DNA of 64,000 nucleotides from Polytrichum commune (taxonomy: Eukaryota; Streptophyta; Polytrichopsida; Polytrichales; Polytrichaceae): contig OX485804.1 of assembly GCA_950295325.1 (NCBI GenBank), positions 54,498,001 to 54,562,000 on the forward strand, read 5' to 3'. Below, piece by piece: positions 11,021 through 23,934 of the stretch. Position numbers and translations under genes: made by a program. A model generated the notes under the pieces. It was not told where the DNA came from, did not search any database, and saw only the letters and a list, made by a program, of their open reading frames with translations. Each line of letters starts with the position of its first letter. Positions within the stretch are counted from its first letter, which is position 1.

Positions 11021-14000
11021 TTTTGGCAGTTGTGCAAGGTCTTTGGAATATTTGTGGCAATGGAGAGTCCGACTGGGTCCCAGAGAAACCCAAGCGTTAG
11101 CTTCTAAACTACAATAACACAACACTCTGTGAAATTTTATAAGTAATTTGGGGACTTGCTTCGCCTGATGCCCCTCGCTCGCTTCCCGAAAGGGGGTGCC
11201 CGTACCCTTCAAGGCTTCTTTACAAGCAGGCCACAATAAAGTGAAGTGAATAATGTCCTTGTTTGGGACAGCTCAGATCTGGTGATGTTGAGTAAAGGTG
11301 GTGTCAAATGTGAAGGAAAAGAGGAGCATGTTGCTTCCATACTAGTAGAAAACATGGTCTCAAACAATATGGTTCCAAATTAAATATTGTTTTGTTGAAT
11401 CAACATGTTTAATATATGTTTCATAACATTCTTCAAAGGCTATTGTGCATTCTTTTCCCGATTTACAGTTCAACTTTTGAGCATTATTGTGGTGTTACAA
11501 CATAAGTACGTTACTCATAGATGCATGTACACATGATTCAAGGCATTTTACTTTACGGCATGAAACTTGGTCAAGTTTGTTCATATTCATGCCGGATACC
11601 TTGGTGGTACTGAATAATTGTTGCTTTGCTTTAGGATTTTGTTTGTTTCCGATTTCGTACTTCACTGAAGCATGTTATGTCCTTATGTTTTGGTTGTGTC
11701 AGTTTTACAAGCATGTTGTTTGGAGCCTTGTTGTTTGGGATCATGTTTCTACTAGTACATATCGGCTTTTGTCCCACCAAGGTATTACTCACAATGTTTC
11801 ATTAATTATACAAACTGCACGTTTTGAAGGGTGGTGTTATCAGGTTATGCTCTAGCAAAAGTTGACCATTTCGTACAAAGGAGAAGCTCAAAGTGTAGGC
11901 CAATTTTGATTGCCATTGGGAACCTCCACAAAAAGTTGGGATTAGCATGCAGATGAAGACGCTTTTCATTTAAATTGGCTTCTTTGTGAAAACTAATATG
12001 ACCATTTAAGAAAAGAGAATCTCCAATTTGAAAACATACATTATTCTCAATGAGCTCTAGAAACTATCAATGAAATGGCTGCGGCCTTGGTTTGAATTTG
12101 CTATACATCTCGTACTTATCATGTGTTCAACATCCTAAAAGAAATGGACTAATAGGAAGATAAGAAATGTCCGTTTTTTACCTCCTTACCTTATAATTAC
12201 CTTATAAGCTTTGGTGGGCCAAGCCAATTGCGATGCGCCTATCACTACGACATGGTGCCACTAGTGGTGCAGTGCCTCATTGCACACAATCCACATTTTT
12301 TTTTTTAAAACTTTTTGAAAAGGCATAAAATCTTAAAGGCACCAATATATCTTATATGCCCTACTTAATAATTGGCACAAGCCCTCAATGGCAATTATTA
12401 AAGTCACAAATTTTACTTCGTTTGGGAGACTGAAAGTATATTAACAAAACTTACTACATTAAAAATACAATCATATATACTACCAATGACAAGATACACG
12501 TGGTGTGTACTTGAACTCTAGGTCACTTGTATGAGCCCAAATCTTTCAATATTTCCATTCGCACATATGTATGCTCCCTAATGAACTTCTTGGACTTTAA
12601 AACCCTAAAAATCCAAGAGGTCATAATCAACCAAAATGGGATTGTTCTTTTTTAAAGAATTAAGGCAAGTTGAATCTATCTAAATATTGTGATTTCTAGT
12701 ATATTGAGCATTCATACGTTTTAATCATGTGGGAACAAATATTTCTTCACTTGGAGTTATTCTCAAGCCGAAAACATTTTCTAAAATCTTACCAGTCGGG
12801 AATTTTGGGGAGCCATATCTCCCTCTGATTTTGGAATTTTAGGAATTATTTAAAAAACATAAATAATTTTTGTAGATTTATTTAAGTCACATCTACCATT
12901 GGTATTTGGTTTTTAAGGTCCACAAGTAACTTTATCAAAAAATTGAGATTTGATCAATGTCTAGTTTCCATAGCAAAGGCCCTCAAAAAGTCAAAATATG
13001 ACATTTGTGGGAGTTGCATCATGCATATGGTTGTATTTTTAGTAGGTTTATAATTATTTATTATTAAACTCAATACACTTTAAAAAAACTATGGATTCAA
13101 ATAAAACCATAGTGAATAACCTCTTTTTTTGACATCTCATTGCAAAAACCTTAAAATATTCTAGCAAGAAATAATTGGACGACTGAAATGTTTTGAGATA
13201 CTCCTCAACTACATGCTAAATATCTATATGGTTGGATGTGGAATTCACCTAGCAAATATGGTGATAACAATTCTCAAAGCTTTGATATTTAGAGAGGGTC
13301 TTCCAAGGACATTTTTGGGTGGCCAACATGTAGGCATTTAACATGTAGTCAAGGACTAGCAAAACTATACATTTGAAAAACATTTGAACTAGTTTTGTCA
13401 TATAGCTAATATTGCAACATTAGTCATCATAAGATGAGGGAAACTAGCATGTGAGTGGTGAGCAGTGAGGAATATTTGGTCCAACAAATTTAATTTTAAG
13501 TAAGAAATGAAAATAATTGATTAAAATAATTGGATTTAATATTTTGGGTCCGCGCCCATAAATATTGAAATGGATCCTATTACCAAAAATTTTAGGGTGT
13601 CAAATAGACCATGGTGATGGATACTTTATTAAAAAAACAAACATTACATTGAAGTTTGTAGTACCTTATTGTGACACACAACCATTGAGTTGCAACATCA
13701 ATGTGCACTAAATTTCCTATGGATAAACATATTTATCCTATATCTAAACACTATGAAATATGCTGGTCACTATCATGGCACTAAGCTTGCTCCGTCACCC
13801 TGGCAAGCTCGAGGAGACACATCACTTCATTGTAGCTACATGTGGGTGCGTGAATGAGTTTGTCAGTGGCATAGTCAACCTTGCATATTGTAAGCTCAAA
13901 TTTTTGGCTATAGACTGGCTTGTAGGCTCATTTCCAAAATTTAGTAAGAACTAGAGACAATAGGCAATTAGAAACCCACTCTGAGTGGGTTTAGGGGGCT

Positions 14001-15505
14001 ATTGCCGTTTCAAGGCGGTTGTTGCAACCACCTTCCCCTCCCCACTAATAAGGAGGAGGTTGGCCATTGACTGCTCATGTTATTTTCCATTTATAGAATC
14101 TTGCATAGTCTCATAGCATTAGAAAAATAAACTTTGTCTAGTGGTAGGAACTCAATGATTGAGTCCAAAGATAGGCATTCTCCAAGTGAGATACTTGAGG
14201 GAAATCGCAATAGGCTGATGTGGAACATAATGATTTTGATTATTGACTCTTTGATGTGCAATAGTCTTGGTGCCTTTAAAGTAGAAGCTCGATTGTTGAA
14301 CGTGTTTATGAATAAAAGTAACATCTTGTGTGATTTTCTGATAATGGCCATGAGCTTTGAAATAGACAAATAAACCGCCAGGATGGCGAGGAAGATAGCG
14401 AGTGTAGGCTAATTGCCAAGGAAAAATGACAATAGCGTTGTGAAGGACAAAGAGTTGAAAACCAATGAGGCAAATGTGTGATTGAAGGTTGTGAAAGCTA
14501 GAATAAGTGAAGGCGAATAGTCTTTGGCAAAAGGCCAACGATTGGCAACGCTAAGTTGCCCGAGAAAGGATTTGGCAATTGAAAGGAGCATGAGAGGAAG
14601 AAGCTGTGAGATTAAGCAATTAGGCAATAATCTTAGAATAAAACACTTAGCCTGAGAGAGGTAAGTGTAGGCGATTGCCCATAAAGGAGAGAAGAAGCTG
14701 AGGCGCTCAAGAAAGGCCATAGTTTGTAAAACGAGGAAATTGCCGAGTGGGAAGAGCCTGAGATGGGCTGTAAAAATTGGAAGAACCTAGGAATGGTAAC
14801 TAGATTTTACTTGGCATAAGGCTAGTGGTATGAATATAGGCCATGGACCTACCCAGTAGCAAGCTATAAGCTGCAAAAGACAATACCATCCAGAGAAGTT
14901 GCTTGATTAGGGTAAGACTTTACCAAAGGCAAATCAATTTGAGACTAAAGTAGTTTAAGGCTTTAAGTAATGGATATAGCCTAGCTGTTGATGTATTGAT
15001 TTTACATAATCTTGTGGATAATTTTTGTGAAATATCAACATATAAACCGAAAATGAAGATGGTGATTATAGTCATAGAAGAATGGTTGAATGACTGTAAG
15101 TTAAATTAAAAGGAATTAAATTTGAGATTATTGCAAAGCATAATTCATAACATGTAAAGATGGTGCGGTTACCCAAAAAGACATTACCCCGGACTTTGTC
15201 CTAACGATTAGCCATTGATGATTTGCCAAACTATTGAGCTTCACAGCTGATTAGAGGATGGATTTAGAGAAATAAAAGTCCACACACAAATAGGCCGGAA
15301 GTCACCCACAACTAAGAAAACATAAATGAACCACACGACTATGAATTAAGCTTAATAAAGGAAGAACAAGGAAGTAAAAGACTTACATTATTAGTGTAAT
15401 CCTTAATCCAATGTGACATTAACCCTTATAGACATTAGCTCAATCCCCCCCATGATTTAATTCTCTAGGTTGTTTTTGTGTAAGTATTCAACTAATAGCA
15501 AAAAC
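11021..15505. other. Long AT-rich intergenic stretch
   Basis: Open frames near 11018-11236, 11487-11855 and 14091-14720 show no recognisable domain and several rely on non-ATG starts, so they are not called. A motif GTGAGTGGTGAGCAGTGAGG near 13451 resembles the septamer arrays of the element at 20112-20653 and may be a fragment of a relative. Nothing else is supportable. Confidence 0.35.
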
Positions 15506-16240
15506 TTAACTACATTTTTGGCGCTGCTGGTGGGGAAGGGTGTGGTTATCTTTTAAGGTTAAATTGGAAAGGAATTAATAAAAAAAATTCAATGTCAAAA
15601 TTAACCATGATGAGCTTACAAAATAAATGAAAGCTTAGAGGACGTAGGAATACAAAGAAGGCTTATGTTAATGGAAGCCAATTCCAACAACACATACCTA
15701 TCCCTAACCCTACCCTTCCTCCCAAACCTTATAGGATTTGTCCAGTAGCCGAACACATTATAAGAATTAACACTAGAATTTATGAACTCTTGACCATCTT
15801 TACAGATAGACTAACTAGGTTACAATATTATGTATGCAATATGTCAGAGAGGTTAAAGAGAGACTGCTATTAGAGGAATAACCTCTCGGTGCAGATGAAT
15901 TATGAAGTAAAATTTAGCAAGGTGAAGCTGAAGAATTTAAAGAAGAATCTATTAGAAATTTGTATGATGAAATTAGAATTCCATCTAATAATCGTTTGTG
16001 GTTAAGGTGTGTGCTCCTAGAAGTTTTCTTATAGTATTTTTTATTTTTTATTTTTTATACAAACCTCAACCTGTAAGACCAGACTTTTGGATCAAATTCA
16101 TGTTCAAGTGTGTACCCCCAAAAGGAGCCTTCCTTTTGCATGTAGAGCTTTTCATACAAGGTTGGATTGTATATAGATTACAAGATCATTTTGATGTGTT
16201 TGTGTGTACTAGCATGAAAGAATTTGTAATTCTATTATGA
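15506..16240 (+). mobile_element. Relic LTR retrotransposon: primer-binding site and start of the internal region
   Basis: TGGCGCTGCTGGTGGGGAA at 15519-15537, a few bases after a possible LTR end in ACA, resembles plant LTR-element primer-binding sites of the TGGCGCCG..GCCGGGG class. The following 400 bases look like a decayed internal region, and no open frame survives. LTR limits and the matching 3' LTR were not found. Identification rests mainly on the primer-site resemblance. Confidence 0.35.
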
Positions 16241-17051
16241 AGTCATTATTTAAAAACCAAACACTATCACTCAAAATGATTGAATAAACTATATAACAGG
16301 TCATTCGATCAAGGGTGGGGTTGTTCGAGGTAAAAAATGATTGAAATTGAAGAAGAGAGAAGCTAGAAATGAAGGAATTTGAACCTCTGCATGTCCGAGA
16401 CTAAGAAGACGACCAAAATAAAAAATAAAAAATAATTCAATGAGAATTTGACGCCCTTTAAATAGGGTTGTCTCACACAGAGGACAAGTTAGTCATTTTA
16501 TTGATTTTTTTTAACACGTCCCACTTAGATTGGATTATTTTTTCAAAGACTTAGCTACCATCAATTTTTCATCTACGCATTTTATCCATTGTTGACTTAC
16601 TAATATTAAACGGTTTTTGTCAAAATTGATCCTATATTGTTAAGGCGAATCAATTAAATTAAAAAACATTTTCGATAATCAATGTCGTTTGCTCCATTCA
16701 TTTGATTATTTTGGCGTATAGTTACTTTGGACGCTTGGAATATCCTAAACTCTTATCCTTATCAAACACATTGATTAAGTTTGACTTAGTTAATTCTAAG
16801 AAAATCACCTAATATTTTTTTAATACTTGTTCTCTTAGGATTTTACATGCTAAGCTAATTTCCAAATCTAAATTCTTTCAACCAATAAATTTTTTACTAT
16901 CTAAATTCTATTAACTACCACTACAATGTTAATTGATTAAAAAAAGATCTAATTATACATAAATATATATAATGTGAAGGTCATATTTGAGTTTGGTGAT
17001 GTTTACCTATACAATGACGTTATTATTTTGTTCTTCATTTATGAGAGTACC

Positions 17052-18718
17052 TATGAGCCCAATTCGGTGCCCACATGAGTTCTTAACCCTTGCAGTTATT
17101 AAAACCATTAGTTAAACTTCCTTCAAACGATATACAAACATAAAAAGAGTGAGTATCTCTATGCTAATGAGAATTAGAAGCAAGCATAGAAGATTTGTAG
17201 TTTTAGCTTTTGAATTGTGAGTAAAGTAAGTTGCAGTTAGGCAATGGTTTCATTTTTCGGGCTTGTAGGCCTTAGAAGAGAGGGCTGGCTTGAATTGACT
17301 CAATTAGGCACAACTAGTGTTCATTCAAGGACGTAGGGGTTGTTCACCCTAGACAATCTCGGATCCAGGAACTTGGAGCCTTCGGCTGAAGCGGCTGCTC
17401 CCAGCACTCTCTCTCTCTCTCAAACATAATGATGGTTTTCAGAGGTTGGAGGGCAGCCGTGCGAAAAGGGAATGGACAGGGGGTGTGATCCCTGGTGACT
17501 GGTCATGGCCGCAACATCTAGCTGCTGAAGTCCAGAAAGCGGCAGAGGGAGGATTGGGTAGCAGTTGGACGGAGGCAGGAAAAAACTTTGTGAAGGCAAG
17601 GGTTGAACTGCACCTGCGGCAACAATTCAGGTTAAGTGCGATGTTGCAAGAATTTGCTGTGAGCTGGGACGTGCTCAACCAGGTAAACTGAGTGGTGGAT
17701 TCAAAAAGGCGGCAGCCAAGTGGAAGAGGTAAAGAAGGAGTGGTGAAATGAACTAGAGAATTGTGGCTGGTTATAATTGCTTGCAATGTAGCACATTCAA
17801 ACTGTCTCAGTGAAATTCAGCGATCATTCAAATCCCCTGGAATTCCGCGCCCAATGCCACCAGTCTTTCACTCAAAATGGGAGGGGAATGCATTCATCGA
17901 GAGCAACTGACTGCCTGCAAGGCTTACAGCTGCAGGAGCCTGGATTCGGAAGGAGGGCAGTAGAATCCTCCAGGTGTGAGGCGATGAGTCTGAAAGGAAG
18001 TGGGCATGCTGGGAGCGCTCAAGCGCAGCTCAACTGTTGCGAAAATCATGAGGGATAAGCTGGGAAAATTGCAGCAGGCTTCGAGGTTGATGTTGCCGAG
18101 CTTTGGCTCGGTGCTCGGGTTTGGCCAGAGGTGGCAGGTGGAGAGGGAGACTGGGGTACAGCTGAGGGAGGACCCTCCTCAGAGTTGAGGAGAGAGGCTG
18201 AGCATAGGAGTTCAAGGAAGGAGGCGGTGGCAGCTGGCCTAAATTGGGCAGGGCTGACGGGCGTTGACTGGCGCTGCCCGAATGTGAACAACGTAGAATT
18301 GCCGGACCCTCGGAGATACAGTGGCCAACCTTTGAGGCTTAGAGGACCTGTTTACATGAAGGGCATGGGGAGGAGTGATTAGTGGAGGGTTTAGGTTAGA
18401 TCAAGTAGGAAATTAAGGAAGATTAGGCAGTTGGTAAGGAGGGGGATTGGTGCTCGGCCATAACCCACATTGCCATTAGTTAGAGTTAGTTAGATTAGGT
18501 GTGGTGGTGACCAAGGATTAGATTGTGAGGCAATGTGACTAATGGGGGAAGAGCAATTCTTAAATGCTTGCACATCTTGATGTGAAATAAAAGTTGTGAG
18601 TTCATGTGATGCTCGAACACCACCACTACTAAGGGTGGGTAGACACTGAACAGTGAATGTGAGCCAGAGGCCCCCACCCGGACTACGACGCACAAAGGGT
18701 GGGAGTTTATGACTGACA
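17052..18718 (+). repeat. Solo LTR 1 (TGTGAGCCC superfamily), 1667 bp
   Basis: It starts TATGAGCCC (first G mutated), has GTGCCCACAT shortly after and a TATA-type box with AAAAAGAGTG about 90 bp in. It ends with the terminal block ACCCGGACTACGACGCA..GGGTGGG..CTGACA shared with the other LTRs of the window. The flanks GTACC (17047-17051) and ATACC (18719-18723) match at four of five bases, consistent with an old target duplication. No internal region is attached, so it is a solo LTR left by recombination. The open frames inside are not genes. Confidence 0.8.
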
Positions 18719-20111
18719 ATACCAAAATGAAAAATGATATATAAACTTACGCAACAAATTATAAACACAAATATTTAAGGAATGGTGGCGTGTGGATGAG
18801 CTTTACCTAGCATGTCCATCCAATCCAAAAGAGAAGGTAATGATGTTCACAATGAACCCAATATAATATTTTTAATGTTACTTATAGCAAAAAATATAGG
18901 AATCATTATAATTGTGTATATTGCTATTACCTTGGATGTTCAAATGGATGACGGTGAACAAGCCGTGCAACCTGTCCAAAAACAATACCGATTGAGTACG
19001 TAAGTTTGTATTTTTGTTATCATAATTTTTTTTGCAATGAATTTAAATGGAATCCATAAATAGAGGAAAACTAACAAATACGAGTTCGTGTGCGAAATGA
19101 TGAAGTCTATTGTTTTTCCTCCAAGACCCAAGACACTCTAATGCTACATAGAGTGTCTAGTTGTAGAAACGGCCAATGCTCTATCTCCATCATCTAGTTC
19201 GAGCTGGGTTCATCATGATCCGAGAGTTTTAATGTATGCAGACTTTGAGGCAAAGGAAAGTAGAGAGGACAATGCCTATAGTGATGATATGGATTGTGAA
19301 ACATCACCAATATATCACACTTAGAGTTGTACCAAATTCAAGTAGAAAGACATTTAATTTTTATTTTATATTAAATTCTTAATAAAACCATTCACATGAT
19401 TGGCATACTTCAATGTAAGGTTTTTGATATTGTATGTATTGAACATTCTCTAAATGATGTTGAGTGAACATTTAACATGTCATATCTTGTTTTGATACAT
19501 TAAGGAAGTTTATTTTCCATAGTCATAGCCCCCCCCCCCCCTTAAACCCATTACACATCATTATTGTTCCTCAATGCTCACTGTTCACATGGTGACATTC
19601 TCCTCATAGGACCATTTGATATTAGTGTTGTCCATTTGAATTTGTGTTGCCTGAACCATCAAACCATGTGAATTATATTGGAATCACTAGCTAAGCCTCA
19701 TATTGCAATCTCTAGTTAACCAATATTGTAATCATACAATTTTCATATGAGATCAAAAAACTATGAAGGTGGACCAACTATAAGTCTCACCTCCTCAACA
19801 AATTTTCGTGGCAACTGGGCCATTACTAGCATGATCTCATTGGTTTGCATATATGGTAGATTTTGAACTTTGCTATGAAAATATTTTCCCACCTATATGG
19901 GCCATTATGAGAAACAAGTCCAACTTTGAAACATTCTATTGGAAACCATGAACTGTTATTCACATGAAAAACATCACCTCATTCCTTGCACGCACTCAAT
20001 TGCACTCGTGGACTCTTCAATGGGGAGGATTATGCCCATATCCGGCCTTGCAAGTGACCTTCTATCGCCTCCTTATGCAAGGAAGCAGAGTGCGCAAGTG
20101 ATCTGCCAGTG
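18719..20111. other. Intergenic, no gene seen
   Basis: AT-rich, with a poly(C) run near 19529-19540. Short open frames lack any domain. The last bases, TCTGCCAGTG at 20102-20111, form the left target duplication of the next element. Confidence 0.4.
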
Positions 20112-20653
20112 CAGGAATGCTATCTTGTGAGCAGTGAGCCGTGAGCAGAAAATTTGAATTTTTATTCTTCAAATTTTTCAATGAAATGTATGATATAGAC
20201 CCTATGACCGTGGAGAATTTATGGTTTCATTCTATAAAATCTGCATATTATTTAACAAAAATTAATCAAGGTCCTATTTCCTTTTTTTGAGTTTTCGTGG
20301 ATAAATACTTAAAATTTTAATTTACATTCTTATCCCTTATTTTATGTTCCCTATTATTTTGGAAGTTTGTTTTCTAATTTTTTTTTTCGTTTTCTTCCGT
20401 TTCTTTTTATGGATGGTTTTTTCAAAAGTTTATAATTTCTTCCACTCCACGGTTATAGGCACCATCCACAGTTAAACGTACCATCTACTTTTAGTCATAT
20501 TTGTAAAGAAACTATACGAAGAGTCCTACATTCGGTGTAAGAATTAAGTCAAATATTCTGATTTTTTTTTAAATCAAATTTTTTTCAAAAATTTCAAATT
20601 TTCTGCTCACCGCTCGCCGCTCACTGCTCACCGCTCACAAGATAGCGTCGCTG
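20112..20653. mobile_element. Non-autonomous TIR transposon with GTGAGC septamer arrays, 542 bp
   Basis: The ends begin CAG and match as inverted repeats (18 of the first 21 bases, core GCTATCTTGTGAGC). Inside each end lies a row of GTGAGCN septamers, three units at the left and five at the right, followed by the same AGAAAATTTGAA block. A perfect 10-bp direct repeat, TCTGCCAGTG, flanks the element (20102-20111 and 20654-20663). The interior is AT-rich and non-coding. CAG ends and subterminal repeats suggest hAT; a 9-10 bp duplication suggests Mutator-like. The superfamily is left open. Confidence 0.8.
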
Positions 20654-22199
20654 TCTGCCAGTGGGTTGAAATCAAGCATCATGGGACTATCTTCAAAATT
20701 GTTGCAATGCTAGCTTGTTTGAATGATGATTTCCTTCACCCCTTGCCCGACTCCACTATGGGAAATCCTCTCCGTAGTCGTTGCAATTCATACAATTGAG
20801 GTGTTTTTTTAATGTCAAGTGATAGAGATCCTCGGTTGGTGCACCCACATATTAGGAGGTGATGTAGATGGGTTCACAGCCTTGAGATCGCATTAGCCAT
20901 CACCTAAGACCTAATGCATGCATGCCACCCGTCATTGTTGAAGCCAAGAATAATGACCAAGGCGTAATCTAGGGTCGACAAGCTGACGATGCTCCAAAAC
21001 TTGCAACCAACTAACAAGGAGATCCTCAATGTGCCCAGAGAGGCTTCCTTGGGAATGGAGTGCCTAAGCATTTTGCCATATCCCCAAGCTAGATTGCACA
21101 TGAAACGGCCCAAATATAGTGGTAGATCTTCAAGCGGCAAATGTGCAACTATGGGTGCAAGTTGAGTAGGGTAAAAACCCCCCAACTCCATGTCCTTGTT
21201 GCTATTTGAATTTATAGTTTCTTATGATTTTCATAACTCAAATTCAATCAAATTCACACACAATGTCATTGAAACAATATTTCTGGGATATGTTGGGCAT
21301 TGTCAATGCCAACTTAAACACCCATGAATATGCACAATGCATCAGTCCTAGTGAGGCAACCACCTCCCATCCCGACACCACCTCTAAAGTCGACCACATT
21401 TATATGGATTTGACCTCGGTCATGGCTTTACTTTCAACATTGCTAGCTAGAATTGCCCACACCTTGTCAAGGTCCACCGTGAATTTATGTCTGCTCATGA
21501 TTAGACAAGGTTAAATTTTGCGAGCCGTAGAGGAGTACGTGTTATGGCACAACAATGTAGAGTTATGTCTATATACAAAACTCACAAAGGATGTGTTCAA
21601 TGCTATCTGGAAATGAAAGACATTCAGCTTGCTCAAAAAACATTGTGAGCTCTTATTGAGCACTAGATGCCACGACTTCTCACACCAATTCAAATATTCC
21701 AAATGAGGCAGAAGAACCACTTGCTATTATATGTCCTACATTGGTTGAATTCGAAAAGGATTTCACACAAAATTGCAATGAATCTTCTCAAGGTGATGTG
21801 AACCTTCAATCCAAGAAGTGTATGTCAAATGAGGGTGTTGATGACTTAGACAATGAAGAGTCATGTGGAAGTGAGGTCTAGAATGAGGAGGATTTCAAGA
21901 TACAAACAAAAAGAAATCTAAAATTTCCATTGTGGATCCATATGTTCCTCCATCGAAGAAGAGAAGAGAACAAAAAGGATCAAGAAACAAACCCAAAGTT
22001 GGAGCTTCAATTCTTGTAAATCATGGGAGAAAGAGAAGAGTGAAACTGAAGATGTGGCCCTTGGGATCAAAGAGACTTCACTTGGTTGAAAGAACATTCC
22101 ACATTCAATGCGCCAACCAAAGAATTTATAAGACTTACTCCATGTCCTACTCATCTATTTACCTAATTACCTTCTTTTATGATATATTCTTTTGGAGTA
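20654..22199. other. Intergenic and possible decayed N-terminal part of the following transposase
   Basis: No frame is supportable. At about 21790-22050 there are acidic then Lys/Arg-rich stretches, a composition that fits the N-terminus of the piggyBac-like protein that follows, but they are broken by stops. Confidence 0.3.
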
Positions 22200-23605
22200 G
22201 GTACATTTCGATGAATTTGTGGGGAAACCAATCACTATGCCAAAGACGAATTCAAAGATGGTACAATTAGATGGAGCCCTAAGTGGTGGCCACCACATAT
22301 ATGAATTGAAAGCTTTCATAGCAATATGTCTCTATATCATGAATTATTTTTCCAAACATGGCATTGTATTGGGCTAGAAGTGATTTTTTTTGGGTGTTCT
22401 ATATTATCAAACATCATGACTAGAGATAGGTTTTAAAAGCACCTTTAGATGTTTGCATTTGGTGGAGTCTATTGATGATGAGAAGACAAAGAGGGCACCT
22501 AATTTTGAGAAACTCTATAGAGTTTTAGAAGGTCATAGGGCATTGCAAATCAAATAGGATTTTTTAAGGAACAACTAACCATTATATTTGCTTGCTATAA
22601 GGGCATGTATTGCTCCAATAAGGTGATACATGCCCAACAAGCCCAAAAAATAAGTGTGAAAATGTGGTGTTTGTCCAATTCCAATAGCATGTATGTGTAC
22701 AAATTTCAATGTCTATTGTGGAGCATTTGACAACACTCATGATAACAAATAGTCAAAGGAGAACCAAAGCAAGGCATGCCTGTGGTGAGACGATGGATTG
22801 AGGGCCTAGAGGGTAAGGGGCATGCCATACTTATGGATAGCTTCTTCAAGAGTATGGAGTTGTTTGAAATTTTGGAGGAGATGGGGTTGTATGCCACATG
22901 TACATTCAAAAGCAACCGTATTGGGTTGTTAAGGGTCATTGCATTGACAAAGGCATTTGCAAAGAATCCAACGAGGACACTAGATTGGCGAATGCACTCA
23001 TCTATGAAGACATGACATCAATTGTGTGGGTAGATTATTAAAATAACTAAAGAAAATAATATTAATCCTATCCACCCATGCATGGCCAATTACATTTGAC
23101 TAGGGAGTGGTCCATAGTGCCTAGGAGAAAGGGTAGTGAGGTTACAATCTTGAACACCTCACCCGTTCATTTAGAGTACACCACCTACATAAGGGGTGTG
23201 GATGTCCCTCATCAATTATCAGGGTCTTACACTAGTTAGGTGCGAAGCCACAAGTGATGACATGGACTTTTATTTTGGATTTGGAGACGTTGGTCATCAA
23301 ACATGTGGATTATCCATAAGGCACACATGTTGAAATTGGGGAAGGGGGCCCAAAACACCAAGCCATTTACAATTGCAAACATGGTTGGCCAAATGTCTTA
23401 CTTTTAAATGGAAAGTTAGGAAGGGATCATTGTCATATTATGAACGTGTACATGCTAAGGTGCACCTCCCTATCTATGAAACTTTGTCATTTATGTTCAT
23501 ATTGTGGCTTGAGGAAAATATGATGGGGATGCCCAAAATGTAGACCTAATATTTGGTTATGCAACCTAGAATGTTACTCGGAAGCACATCAACAAACACT
23601 CACTG
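22200..23605 (+). pseudogene. piggyBac-like transposase pseudogene (DDE_Tnp_1_7 type)
   Basis: Pieces in successive frames follow the order of a piggyBac transposase. ELKAFIAICLYIM is at about 22300. SNIMTRDRF and LHLVESID follow near 22410-22480. KISVKMWCLSNSNSMYVYKF is near 22650-22710, like the 'KWGIKVW..AD..TGYVY.F' block. GKGHAILMDSFFKSMELFE is at about 22818, carrying the Asp of 'MDNFYTS'. YATCTFKSNRIGL follows at 22890. YTTYIRGVDVPHQL and the 'SYS.QLRSHKWW' block lie near 23180-23270. At 23490-23600 a Cys-rich tail (C..C, WGCPKC, C...C) matches the usual C-terminal zinc-binding domain. Many stops and frameshifts show it is dead. TTAA-flanked ends were not located. Confidence 0.8.
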
Positions 23606-23868
23606 GAGGTAAGTCCTTTTTTTCTAATGTGGATTCCATTAGTTTAGAGAATCTTTCTTGTATTGGTCGTGGAATATATGTTAACTTTATGAGTTTTATA
23701 CTTTTTCTACAAATAATATGCCTTATGCCTCAAGATTAGGGATAGGGTAGGGACTTATTATTTTTGTTTTTATTATTAGGTTTTTTAGGCATCACAAGTG
23801 TTTTTGAAGTAGTGGGAGCATTAATATTGACATTGAGTACAATTTTAGAATATTAATGTAAGTGGAAT

Positions 23869-23934
23869 ATTATTTTATTCCAACATAGAATTCTATGTCA
23901 ATTCTATGAAAATTCTATGTTGGAATAAAATAAT
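23869..23934. repeat. Perfect 24-bp inverted repeat with 18-nt loop
   Basis: The arm at 23869-23892 is the exact reverse complement of 23911-23934. The stem is AT-rich and contains CCAACATAGAATT. It could be the centre of a foldback element or a stem-loop. No associated gene. Confidence 0.85.

Noticed and set aside
11018-11236. 72-codon minus-strand frame with a GC-richer segment at 11160-11230
   Set aside because: No domain or neighbour supports it, and it may be a fragment of a dispersed repeat; left uncalled.
12531-12560. TATGAGCCCAAATC resembling the start of the TGTGAGCCC LTRs
   Set aside because: No GTGCCCACAT or TATA box follows and no matching LTR end was found.
14091-14720. Several minus-strand hydrophobic frames
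   Set aside because: Overlapping frames in AT-rich sequence with no consistent start or similarity.
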